NCBI RefSeq assembly: GCF_000230995.2
Contig: NC_019973.1
Location: 620,001 to 684,000, forward strand
Reading direction: 5' to 3'
Length of the DNA: 64,000 bases
Source: Mesorhizobium australicum WSM2073
Lineage (GTDB): Bacteria; Pseudomonadota; Alphaproteobacteria; Rhizobiales; Rhizobiaceae
Positions 1 through 7,903 of this stretch are shown here, one piece after another. The notes under the pieces were generated by a model. That model worked only from the letters and a program-made list of their open reading frames with translations, was not told where the DNA came from and searched no databases. A program made the translations under genes and the position numbers. Each line of letters begins with the position of its first letter. Position 1 is the stretch's first letter.

Positions 1-1
1 A

Positions 2-772
<771 letters not shown>

Positions 773-784
773 GCGGAGACGACG

Positions 785-1780
785 ATGACAAAGAAAGATC
801 TCGGCCTGCTGATCCTGATCCTGGTGGTCGGGGCGATCGTCGCCATCATCAATCCGCGCTTCCTCTTGCCGATCAACCTCGCCAACACCTCGAACCTGAT
901 CGGCCTGTTCGGCATCCTCTCCATCGGCCAGGCCTTCGTCATCATCACCGGCGGCATCGAACTGTCCGTCGGCTCCGTTGTCGCGTTGCTGGGCACGCTG
1001 TTCATCGACTTCATCGCCGTGCGCGGCATGGGATGGCCTGTTGCCTTCGTGCTCATCCTGGTGCTCGGCGCCATCATCGGCCTGGCGCATGGCTGGCTGA
1101 TCACGCGGCTCAAGCTGCAGCCCTTCGTCGTGACCTTGTGCGGGCTTTTGATCTATCGCGGCGTCGCGCGCTTCTACACCGCCGACGGCACCGCCGGTTT
1201 CGCCTTCGGGCAGAATTTTCCCGATCTCGAATTCCTGACCGCCGGCCGCTCCTGGGGCGTGCCGAACTCCTTCTTCGCGCTGATCGTCATCGCCATCGTC
1301 ATGTGGGTGGTGCTGCACCGCTCGGTGTTCGGGCGCTATCTCTACGCCATCGGCAAGAACGAGGAAGCGGCGAAATATTCCGGCATTCGCACCGGCCGCG
1401 TCGTCATGGCGGCTTACGTCATCTGCGGCGTGCTTACCGCGCTGTCGGCGATCTATTTCGCCATGTACACGCGCTCGATCTCGCCGGCCAGCCACGGCCA
1501 GTTCTACGAGCTCTACGCCATTGCGGCCGCGGTGCTTGGCGGCTTCTCTCTGCGCGGCGGCGAGGGCTCGCTGATCGGCGTCATCCTCGGCACGGTGCTG
1601 CTGCAGGAACTGCAGAACCTCGTCAACCTGCTCGGCATTCCCTCCTCCCTCAACTTCGCGGTGATGGGTGGCGTCATCCTCATCGGCGTGCTGGTCGACC
1701 AGCAATGGGGTGTGTTCCGGGCGCGCCGGCGGATGGTCGATGCCGCCCGTAAGGGCGCGGTCGGCGCCGCCGCCGAATAG
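785..1780 (+). CDS. Sugar ABC transporter permease, RbsC/XylH type
   Basis: This 331-residue polytopic membrane protein belongs to the BPD_transp_2 family, which pairs with duplicated CUT2 ATPases such as the one directly upstream. The segment GQAFVIITGGIELSVGS, around residues 60-76, is the family's conserved signature, and hydrophobic helices fill the rest of the chain. A GGAGACGACG stretch just before the ATG supplies the ribosome binding site. The periplasmic binding protein is presumably upstream of the window. Substrate is unknown; a pentose, ribose-like sugar or polyol is usual for CUT2. Confidence 0.93.
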   Translation: MTKKDLGLLILILVVGAIVAIINPRFLLPINLANTSNLIGLFGILSIGQAFVIITGGIELSVGSVVALLGTLFIDFIAVRGMGWPVAFVLILVLGAIIGLAHGWLITRLKLQPFVVTLCGLLIYRGVARFYTADGTAGFAFGQNFPDLEFLTAGRSWGVPNSFFALIVIAIVMWVVLHRSVFGRYLYAIGKNEEAAKYSGIRTGRVVMAAYVICGVLTALSAIYFAMYTRSISPASHGQFYELYAIAAAVLGGFSLRGGEGSLIGVILGTVLLQELQNLVNLLGIPSSLNFAVMGGVILIGVLVDQQWGVFRARRRMVDAARKGAVGAAAE

Positions 1781-1823
1781 GTTCCTCCCGGCAGAAATAG
1801 CTTACCGGTGCTGGGCGCTGACG

Positions 1824-1849
1824 GGGTGGCGTGCCTTTCGCGGCCACCC
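1824..1849. terminator. Possible hairpin between convergent genes
   Basis: Seven-base arms GGGTGGC and GCCACCC flank a 12-base loop in the gap between the converging permease gene and the small membrane gene. No T-run follows on either strand, so this is a weak candidate for a shared terminator. Confidence 0.3.
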
Positions 1850-1881
1850 TCTGGTGATCCGCCATGCGGCTTTGGCTGAAA

Positions 1882-2097
1882 TTACCTGCCGCTCTGGCGT
1901 GCGGCGCGGCGAACGCTTTGCAACAGGATGGCAAGGCAGCCGACCAGCAACAGCCCACCGCCAAGCAGCGGCGGCAGCGCGAGCAACTTCACCGCCGCGG
2001 TCACGGCGGCCACCAGGACCAGCGCCAGCAGCGCCAGATTGCCGTCATCGACGAACATGCCGAAGACTTCCCTGGCAACGAGACGAAGGACGTTCAT
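1882..2097 (-). CDS. Small two-helix membrane protein
   Basis: This 71-residue protein begins MNVLRLVAREVFGMFVDDG and continues with two hydrophobic segments (about residues 20-37 and 42-60) before a short basic tail, so it should sit in the inner membrane. The ATG overlaps the stop codon of the upstream membrane-protein gene in an ATGA junction, which indicates translational coupling and a shared role. A longer reading upstream is Arg-rich antisense-like sequence and was not chosen. I do not recognise a family. Confidence 0.6.
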   Translation of the reverse strand: MNVLRLVAREVFGMFVDDGNLALLALVLVAAVTAAVKLLALPPLLGGGLLLVGCLAILLQSVRRAARQSGR

Positions 2098-2849
2098 CGG
2101 GCGAGCCCTCCGGCTGCCGTTGGACTGATGCCGCGCAGCCAGCGCACCATGGCGAAGGACGCTAGCGCGACGATGGCGAAGATGGCCAGCAGGGCAAGAT
2201 CGGCGCCAGGCCAATCGGCGCCGATGCCTTCGCCGGTCCAGAAGATACCAAAGCTGGTCAGCATCAGCCCGACCACGAATTTGAGCGCATTCTCGGGCAC
2301 GCGCGCCAGCGGCCGGTGGACGGCCAGGCCGACAAGCATCACCAGGACGAAAGCCGCCAGCGCACCCATGCTGGCGTAAAATGTCTGCCCATGCGCGGCG
2401 CCGACGGCAATGACGATGAACACCACCTCGACACCCTCGAGCAGCACCGCCTTGAACGAGGCCAGTCCGGCGAGGTAGTCGGCGCGCCGGTCGGCGGCCT
2501 GCCGGTGCAGGGCCGCGGTTTCCTTGGCGAAGGCCGCTTCCTCGTCATGCAGGGCAATGACGCCGACGCTGCGCAGGATGGCTTTTCGCAGCCAGCGCAT
2601 GCCAAACAGGATGAGCAGCACCCCGACGACGAACTGCAGGGTGGTGATCGGGACCAGCGCCAGCAGCGGGCCGAAGGCCAGCACCAGGGCCGCCAGCACC
2701 GCCAGCGCCAGCGCGGCGCCGGTCAATGCCGGGCGCCAGCTGCGTGTCACCCCCACCGCGAGCACGATGGTGAAAGCTTCGACGACCTCGACCAGGGAGG
2801 CGAGAAATGCCGCCGTGACTGTCGAGAGGATGGGTGTCAGTGTCTGCAT
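2094..2849 (-). CDS. COG4280-like integral membrane protein, putative transporter
   Basis: This 251-residue protein has about six or seven hydrophobic helices. It looks like the uncharacterised COG4280 membrane proteins. Two similar acidic helices recur, VEVVEAFTIVLAVG near residue 21 and LEGVEVVFIVIAVG near residue 137. Each carries two glutamates inside a hydrophobic stretch, which suggests an internal duplication as in several cation transporter families. A hydrophilic, His- and Glu-bearing loop lies between the halves (about residues 100-125). The transported ion, if any, is unknown. It is coupled to the 71-residue gene downstream. Confidence 0.75.
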   Translation of the reverse strand: MQTLTPILSTVTAAFLASLVEVVEAFTIVLAVGVTRSWRPALTGAALALAVLAALVLAFGPLLALVPITTLQFVVGVLLILFGMRWLRKAILRSVGVIALHDEEAAFAKETAALHRQAADRRADYLAGLASFKAVLLEGVEVVFIVIAVGAAHGQTFYASMGALAAFVLVMLVGLAVHRPLARVPENALKFVVGLMLTSFGIFWTGEGIGADWPGADLALLAIFAIVALASFAMVRWLRGISPTAAGGLAR

Positions 2850-2981
2850 GAAGCTTCCTGTCTGGCTCGCCCCTGATTCCTGGGGCGAATTCCCGGAGCG
2901 TAATCCAGAATCACCCTATGCGGCCAGCGGCCCGGAGCATTTCCAGCGACAGCGCAAGCAGGCGGGTGAAACAAGTCCGGA

Positions 2982-3611
2982 TCAGATCAGGCCCGACATG
3001 TCGGAAAACGCCATGGCCTTGCGCAGCACTTCGGCGAAACGCTCGCCGGCCACTTCGCGCGGACCGCTGTTGTCGATCGACGTGACGCCAGGGCCGGACA
3101 AGCTCATATTGGCGCTGCGCGCCAGCCGCGCCAGCACCTCGCCGCGCGACTCGCGGCCGCGCATGGCCAGCCGCTCGGCCAGCACCTCGGGCGAAGCGGT
3201 GATCTCGACGATCGCCAGATTGGCATAGCGCTCGCGCAAGGTGGGGATGATCGCGCGCGACACGTTGGCGACGGCGACATGTCCATTGGAAACAGACCAG
3301 TCGACATCGGCAGGCAGGCCATAGCGCAGGCCATGCGCTTCCCAAGAGACGGCGAAAGCGCCGTCGGCATCGGCCTCGGCGAAGGCGGCGTCGGCCAGCG
3401 TATCGTGGTCCTCGCTCGCCGCATCGCTCGGCCTGGTGATGACGCGGCGCACGAACTCCAGCTGCGTCTCGTCGGCAAACAGCGCCTTGGCGTAGCCGAT
3501 CACCGTGTCCTTGCCGGCACCGCTGGGGCCCACGACGGCGACAAAGACGCCGTGACGGATCGGAAAGGTTTCGGCGGACAGTTCGCGCTCGATCGAGGCC
3601 GACACCATCAT
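2982..3611 (-). CDS. phnN: Ribose 1,5-bisphosphate phosphokinase PhnN
   Basis: PhnN phosphorylates ribose 1,5-bisphosphate to PRPP, the salvage end of the C-P lyase phosphonate pathway. The 209-residue protein has a guanylate-kinase-like fold. Its P-loop VGPSGAGKDT lies near residue 28, followed by the RRVITRPSD segment typical of PhnN. The start ATG overlaps the phnM stop (ATGA), so the two are translationally coupled. The gene is the last of a three-gene minus-strand unit. Length and motifs are normal for the family. Confidence 0.93.
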   Translation of the reverse strand: MMVSASIERELSAETFPIRHGVFVAVVGPSGAGKDTVIGYAKALFADETQLEFVRRVITRPSDAASEDHDTLADAAFAEADADGAFAVSWEAHGLRYGLPADVDWSVSNGHVAVANVSRAIIPTLRERYANLAIVEITASPEVLAERLAMRGRESRGEVLARLARSANMSLSGPGVTSIDNSGPREVAGERFAEVLRKAMAFSDMSGLI

Positions 3612-4747
3612 GCCACCCGGCGCCCCTGCCGCCAGACGGTGCGTACGACCGGAACATGATCGTCGACGCGCACGCGCACCAGATCGGCGCGACGGCCCTG
3701 CTCGATGACGCCGCGGTCGTCGAGGCCGACGGCCTGCGCCGGGTTCTTGGAAACCATGGCGACGGCCTGCGGCAGCGAAATGCCTTCCACCATGTCGCCC
3801 AGGAAGAAGGCCGACTGGATCAGGCTGAAGGGAATGTAGTCGGACGACAGGATGTCGAGCAGGCCATCGCTGGCCAAGGTGCGTGCCGAGACATTGCCCG
3901 AATGCGAGGCGCCGCGCATGACATTGGGCGCGCCCATCAGCACGCCGAGCCCGGCGGCCTTCGAGGCCCGCGCCGCTTCCTCGGTGGTCGGGAACTCGGC
4001 GACCCGCACGCCCTGCTCGACGGCCTCGTCGACATGAGCCGACGTGGCGTCGTCATGGCTGGCGAGCACGATGCCGCGCTCCTGGCAGGCGGCGGCGATG
4101 AAGACGCGGTTCGGCCCGGAGTTGCGTGCCGATTCGGCCATCCGCTTCTCGCAGAATTTCTGGAAATCGCGATCCGAGAGTTTCAGCTTGCGCTGGTAGT
4201 AGTAGGCATAGGTTTCAAGGTTGACGAACTGGCGCTGGCCTGGCGCATGGTCCATCAGCGACGCCAGCTTGACCCGTTCGTCACCGTCGAAATTGGCGAA
4301 TGCGTCGAGGCAATCCGGTGCTGAAACCTCGCAGCGAAGATGCAGGAAGTGATCGGCCCGCAGACGATCCCGCGCGACGCTGTCCTCGATCGCATCGGCC
4401 AGCTTGCGAATGTCGTCCAATGTCAGGTCGGCGTCCTCGTCCATGCCGACGCGCAAGGCATCGAGCACGGTCGTGATGCCGGCGGTCGCCACCTGCGCGT
4501 CATGGGCGAGCACCGCGGCGATCGGGTTCCAGCGCACTTTCGGCCGCGGCGCATAATGGCCCTCGAGATGGTCGGTGTGGAGTTCGACCAGCCCTGGAAT
4601 GATAAAGTCGCCGCCCATGTCCTCGCCGGTCCGGGCAGCATCGCCATCGATGCCGGCGATCAAGCCATCGCGCAGCACCAGTGACCCTTCGACGATCTCG
4701 TCGGCAAGAACGATGCGGGCGTTGGAAAGAACAGTTTCGGCGGTCAT
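3608..4747 (-). CDS. phnM: Alpha-D-ribose 1-methylphosphonate 5-triphosphate diphosphatase PhnM
   Basis: PhnM removes pyrophosphate from ribose 1-methylphosphonate 5-triphosphate before C-P bond cleavage. The 379-residue protein is an amidohydrolase. The metal-binding segment ELHTDHLEGH, around residue 55, and the following PRPKVRWNP are characteristic of PhnM, and ASHDDATSAH near residue 230 provides further ligands. It is followed by overlapping phnN and preceded 36 bp upstream by the DUF1045 gene. The phnG-phnL core is not in this window, so this is either a split locus or the tail of the pathway placed elsewhere. Confidence 0.95.
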   Translation of the reverse strand: MTAETVLSNARIVLADEIVEGSLVLRDGLIAGIDGDAARTGEDMGGDFIIPGLVELHTDHLEGHYAPRPKVRWNPIAAVLAHDAQVATAGITTVLDALRVGMDEDADLTLDDIRKLADAIEDSVARDRLRADHFLHLRCEVSAPDCLDAFANFDGDERVKLASLMDHAPGQRQFVNLETYAYYYQRKLKLSDRDFQKFCEKRMAESARNSGPNRVFIAAACQERGIVLASHDDATSAHVDEAVEQGVRVAEFPTTEEAARASKAAGLGVLMGAPNVMRGASHSGNVSARTLASDGLLDILSSDYIPFSLIQSAFFLGDMVEGISLPQAVAMVSKNPAQAVGLDDRGVIEQGRRADLVRVRVDDHVPVVRTVWRQGRRVA

Positions 4748-4783
4748 TGCGGGTAGTCCTTGGTTCTTGCAGTCGGGTTTCGT

Positions 4784-5491
4784 TCAGGCGGTTTTCCGGG
4801 CCGGGCGGCGTCCGAGCGCGTGCTGGGAAAGCACCATGAATGGCGCGCCGGGTTCGGGTTCGACGAACAATGTCAGCGCATCCACCAGCACGGGCTGGCG
4901 CAACACATCGGCGAAAAGGCTGTCGATGGCGGCGCGCAGGCGAGGGCTTTCCTGTGGGCCGGCCCGGCCGGACAGGGTCATGTGGAAGCGGAAGGTCTCG
5001 AAGACATAGGGATAGCCCCATTGGCAGAGATTGCGAAACTCGGCCGGCTTCAGCGAATCCGGGCTGCGCCGCTCGATCTCGGCCTCTGACAGCGGTGCGC
5101 GAAACCGGTCGAAATCGCGTACCACATTGTCGGCGAAGCGGTTGAGCGGCGGCAGCGGCCCTTCCGGCACCAGCGCGAAGAAGCTGTCGATCTGGCTGAC
5201 GATAAGGCGCGGGATCGTGACGACAGGCGTAACCTCGGCAAAATGATCCAGCGCCGCGCGCAGCGAGGTCTCGGTCTCCGTGGCAGCCAGATGGAAGGGC
5301 GCCTTCAGCGTCGCGTGAAAGCCATAGCGGCGTGCCGAGGCCGTGTGGAAGGCCACTTCCGCTGCCGACAGATCGGCAACGGCCTCAACCGGCCTGGTCG
5401 CGGCACCGAAGGGATCGCGGCCTAGCCAGTCGGCGGCGATGCGCGCCAGCGGCTCGTCCTGCCTAGGAGTGAAATAAATGGCATAACGCAT
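4784..5491 (-). CDS. DUF1045 / phosphonate-operon 2H-phosphoesterase-like protein
   Basis: The 235-residue protein begins MRYAIYFTPRQDEPLARIAA, the usual opening of the DUF1045 (TIGR03223) family that travels with phn genes. H-x-[ST]-type motifs of the 2H phosphoesterase fold are visible: FHATLKAPFHL near residue 59 and FRFHMTLSG near residue 170. Members are thought to process cyclic or phosphorylated ribose intermediates, but the exact reaction is not settled here. It heads the unit DUF1045-phnM-phnN. A candidate Pho box lies about 50 bp upstream of its start. Confidence 0.85.
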   Translation of the reverse strand: MRYAIYFTPRQDEPLARIAADWLGRDPFGAATRPVEAVADLSAAEVAFHTASARRYGFHATLKAPFHLAATETETSLRAALDHFAEVTPVVTIPRLIVSQIDSFFALVPEGPLPPLNRFADNVVRDFDRFRAPLSEAEIERRSPDSLKPAEFRNLCQWGYPYVFETFRFHMTLSGRAGPQESPRLRAAIDSLFADVLRQPVLVDALTLFVEPEPGAPFMVLSQHALGRRPARKTA

Positions 5492-5538
5492 GGGAAGTCC
5501 TCGTCAGAACCGTTGCCATAGGTGATTTCCATGACGGA

Positions 5539-5556
5539 TTGACGAAGCTTTGACGG
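5539..5556 (-). promoter_or_regulatory. Candidate Pho box upstream of the DUF1045-phnM-phnN unit
   Basis: On the minus strand the sequence CCGTCAAAGCTTCGTCAA carries two GTCA cores spaced 11 bp apart, the helical repeat of PhoB boxes (CTGTCAT-N4-CTGTCAT). A third CGTCA follows 8 bp later. It lies 48 bp before the DUF1045 start codon. Phosphonate genes are commonly PhoB-controlled. The match is partial, so this is a suggestion. Confidence 0.4.
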
Positions 5557-5643
5557 GTTTTAGAAGGCAAATCGACCCCTAGGGTCCTTAGCCGACGATT
5601 TTTCCCAGCTGGACCAATAAGTTCGGCCGGAAACGCGAGACGG

Positions 5644-6456
5644 TCAGGCCTTCATCAACCATTCGTGCTCGGGCGCATTGTGGAATTTCCAGGTCCGCTT
5701 CGGTCCGGCCATCACATTGAGATAATAGAGGTCATAGCCGTGGCAGGCGGCACAGGGGTGATAGCCCTTGGGCACCAGCACCACATCGCCGTCCTCAATC
5801 GCCATGGCTTCGTCCAGCGCGCGATGTCCGCTTTTGTCGGCATCGGTGTAGACGCGCTGGAAGGCAAAACCCTGCGGCGGGTTGAGGCGATGGTAGTAGG
5901 TTTCCTCGAGATAGGATTCGGCAGGCAGATTGTCCTGGTCGTGCTTGTGCGGCGGGTAGCTCGAGGTGTGACCGCCGGGCGTGATGACCTCGACGACCAG
6001 CAACGAGTCGGCCGGCTGGCCTTCCGGCAGGATGTTGGTGACGTAGCGCGTATTGGTACCCTTGCCGCGCACCTCCTGGCCGAGATCGTTCGGTCCGATG
6101 ACCCGGACCGGGAGGCCACCACCAAGACCAGGCGCCGAGCAGACGCCAAGTTCCAGCTCGGTATCGGCCGTCACCGACCAGTCCGATCCCTGCGGCACGT
6201 AGACCGACCACGGCTTGCCATCGAAGGGCGACATGCGCTCGCCGAGCAGGCCGAGATCCTTGCCGCCGGCTTTCGCGGTACCCTTGCCGGTCACGAACAC
6301 CAGGCCGATTTCGCGGTCGTCCGTCCTTCCCGAGGCGCTTTCGCCTGGCTTCAGCCGATGCAGGTCGAAACCGACATAGGTCCAGCCGGCGCTTTTCGGC
6401 GTCACATGGGCGACGCGGCCATGGCCCTTGTCGGCCTTGACGAGCAGTTTCGACAT
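5644..6456 (-). CDS. iolB: 5-deoxy-glucuronate isomerase IolB
   Basis: IolB isomerises 5-deoxy-D-glucuronate to 5-dehydro-2-deoxy-D-gluconate in myo-inositol catabolism. The 270-residue protein is a cupin-type isomerase. The segments HTSSYPPHKHDQDN (about residue 157) and GYHPCAACHGYDLYYLN (about residue 232) hold the conserved metal and active-site residues, and length matches the family. It is the last gene of the minus-strand iol block. A 176-bp gap containing a palindromic repeat separates it from the small membrane gene upstream, so it may have its own promoter or depend on read-through. Confidence 0.95.
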   Translation of the reverse strand: MSKLLVKADKGHGRVAHVTPKSAGWTYVGFDLHRLKPGESASGRTDDREIGLVFVTGKGTAKAGGKDLGLLGERMSPFDGKPWSVYVPQGSDWSVTADTELELGVCSAPGLGGGLPVRVIGPNDLGQEVRGKGTNTRYVTNILPEGQPADSLLVVEVITPGGHTSSYPPHKHDQDNLPAESYLEETYYHRLNPPQGFAFQRVYTDADKSGHRALDEAMAIEDGDVVLVPKGYHPCAACHGYDLYYLNVMAGPKRTWKFHNAPEHEWLMKA

Positions 6457-6483
6457 TTTGTCTCTCCTATCCTAGCCTTCCAA

Positions 6484-6545
6484 CTTCGTCATCCTGGGGC
6501 GGAGCAGGAGCGAAGCTCCGTCGCGAAGACCCTAGGATGACGAAG
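6484..6545. repeat. Rhizobial-type palindromic intergenic repeat
   Basis: Outer arms CTTCGTCATCCTGGG and CCCTAGGATGACGAAG pair almost perfectly, and an inner GGAGC-GAA-GCTCC hairpin lies between them. The GTCATCCT/AGGATGAC ends resemble abundant dispersed palindromes of rhizobial genomes. It sits just upstream of iolB and could act as an RNA processing or weak termination signal in the iol transcript. Confidence 0.65.
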
Positions 6546-6632
6546 CGAGGGGCGTTTCGGCCAATCGCCGACGTGTGCGATCCGTTACGCTCGCAGTATC
6601 CAATCCACAAAACTGCTCGCGCCATGGACCGC

Positions 6633-6845
6633 CTATTCCTTCGGATCGGCCGGAGGCTTCGTCTCGTCGGCCGGCTTATAAAGATAAAAAAATTGCCAGG
6701 CGCCGTAGCCGGCAAAGCCGAGCGCGATGACGCCCCAGAACGGCGTGCCGGTGGCGAACTCGATGACCGACCAGATGAGGCAGACCGCGACGACGGCGAC
6801 ACGCCGCCACAATGGCCGGAAGAAGGGGTGCTCGGAATCTTTCAT
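6633..6845 (-). CDS. Small membrane protein inside the iol block (DUF3329-like)
   Basis: The 70-residue protein starts MKDSEHPFFRPLWRRVAVV, has two hydrophobic segments (about residues 14-29 and 35-50) and ends in a charged Lys/Pro/Asp tail. This resembles small DUF3329-type rhizobial membrane proteins, but I am not certain of the family. It lies 40 bp downstream of iolE on the same strand and should be cotranscribed. No known inositol enzyme corresponds to it. Confidence 0.65.
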   Translation of the reverse strand: MKDSEHPFFRPLWRRVAVVAVCLIWSVIEFATGTPFWGVIALGFAGYGAWQFFYLYKPADETKPPADPKE

Positions 6846-6885
6846 CTGGCCAGCCTACAGCAAGCCCGGCCTGGCGAGAACCCGA

Positions 6886-7803
6886 TCAGGCATTCGGAAA
6901 CCCTTGCGTCTCCACCGTGTAACCGGCTGATGTCATCACCCGCATCAGCTCCTTGTGGCCAACCTGCGCCATCTTCAGCGGCGGGTTCTTCTTCGGGTCC
7001 TGCTCGGCCTCGACCACGAACCAGCCTTCATAGCCGTGGTCGGCGAAGCGCTGCACGATGGCGCCGAAATCGAGCGAACCGTCGCCCGGCACGGTGAAGG
7101 CGCCGAGCGCCACGGCATCGAGGAAGGACTGCTTCGTACGGTCGAGCTTCTCGATCACGCCCATGCGCACGTCCTTCACATGGACGTGGCTGATGCGCTT
7201 GTGGTGGTTGTCGATGGCGCGCAGCACGTCGCCGCCGGCAAAGGCGAGGTGTCCGGCATCGAGCAGCAGTGGGATGCCTTCGCCGGAATGGCGCATGAAG
7301 GCATCGAGCTCCGGCTCGGTCTCGACCACAGCCGCCATGTGATGGTGATAGGACAGCGGCATGCCTTGCTCGGCGCACCATTCGCCGAATTCGGTCAGGC
7401 GCCGCGCGTAGGCCTTCATCTCGTCGCCAGTGAGCTTCGGCTTGGTGGCGAGCGGCTTGGAACGGTCGCCCTGGATCGAGCGGCCGACCTCGCCATAGAC
7501 GATGCAGGGCGCGTCGACTGCCTTGAACAGGTCGATCATCGGCTGGATGCGGTCCTTGTTGGCAGCCATCTCCTCATCGACCAGCGTGCCGGAAAACCAG
7601 CCGCCGCACAGCGTCACGTCGGCGGCCTTCAGGATCGGCAGCATGATGGCGGGGTCGTTGGGAAAGCGCCGGCCCATCTCCATGCCGGTGAAGCCGGCAG
7701 AGCGCGACTGGCGCAGACATTCCTCCAGCGACACGTCATCGCTCAGTTCGGCAAGATCGTCGTTCCACCACGCGATGGGGGACATGCCCAATTTGGCTTT
7801 CAA
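6886..7803 (-). CDS. iolE: Inosose dehydratase IolE (TTG start)
   Basis: IolE dehydrates 2-keto-myo-inositol to the trihydroxycyclohexanedione used by IolD. The product is a 305-residue xylose-isomerase-like TIM barrel. KLGMSPIAWWNDDL at the N-terminus and conserved metal ligands in GIPLLLDAGHLAFAGGD and RISHVHVKD support the call. I place the start at a TTG (read MKAKLGM) because a GGAG lies 7 bases upstream and because family members begin there. A TTG nine codons further upstream has no comparable ribosome binding site. It follows iolD by 100 bp. Confidence 0.93.
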   Translation of the reverse strand: MKAKLGMSPIAWWNDDLAELSDDVSLEECLRQSRSAGFTGMEMGRRFPNDPAIMLPILKAADVTLCGGWFSGTLVDEEMAANKDRIQPMIDLFKAVDAPCIVYGEVGRSIQGDRSKPLATKPKLTGDEMKAYARRLTEFGEWCAEQGMPLSYHHHMAAVVETEPELDAFMRHSGEGIPLLLDAGHLAFAGGDVLRAIDNHHKRISHVHVKDVRMGVIEKLDRTKQSFLDAVALGAFTVPGDGSLDFGAIVQRFADHGYEGWFVVEAEQDPKKNPPLKMAQVGHKELMRVMTSAGYTVETQGFPNA

Positions 7804-7837
7804 GTCGTCACTCCGGATTAGACAGTTCAATTTTTTT

Positions 7838-7897
7838 GGCGCTAGCGCCGCCCCTCATCCGCATGCCCGCACCCGTATAGTGAGCGGGAGAAGGGAG
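7838..7897. repeat. Partial copy of the GGCGCCGCCCCTCAT mosaic element
   Basis: The iolD-iolE gap holds the palindrome GGCGCTAGCGCC, then CGCCCCTCATCCGCATGCC and a GTATAGTGAGCGGGAGAAG stretch. These match one half of the larger elements at about 28.5 kb and 50.5 kb. Only one outer arm is present, so this is a degraded or half element within the iol transcript. Confidence 0.55.
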
Positions 7898-7903
7898 CTG
7901 GCG

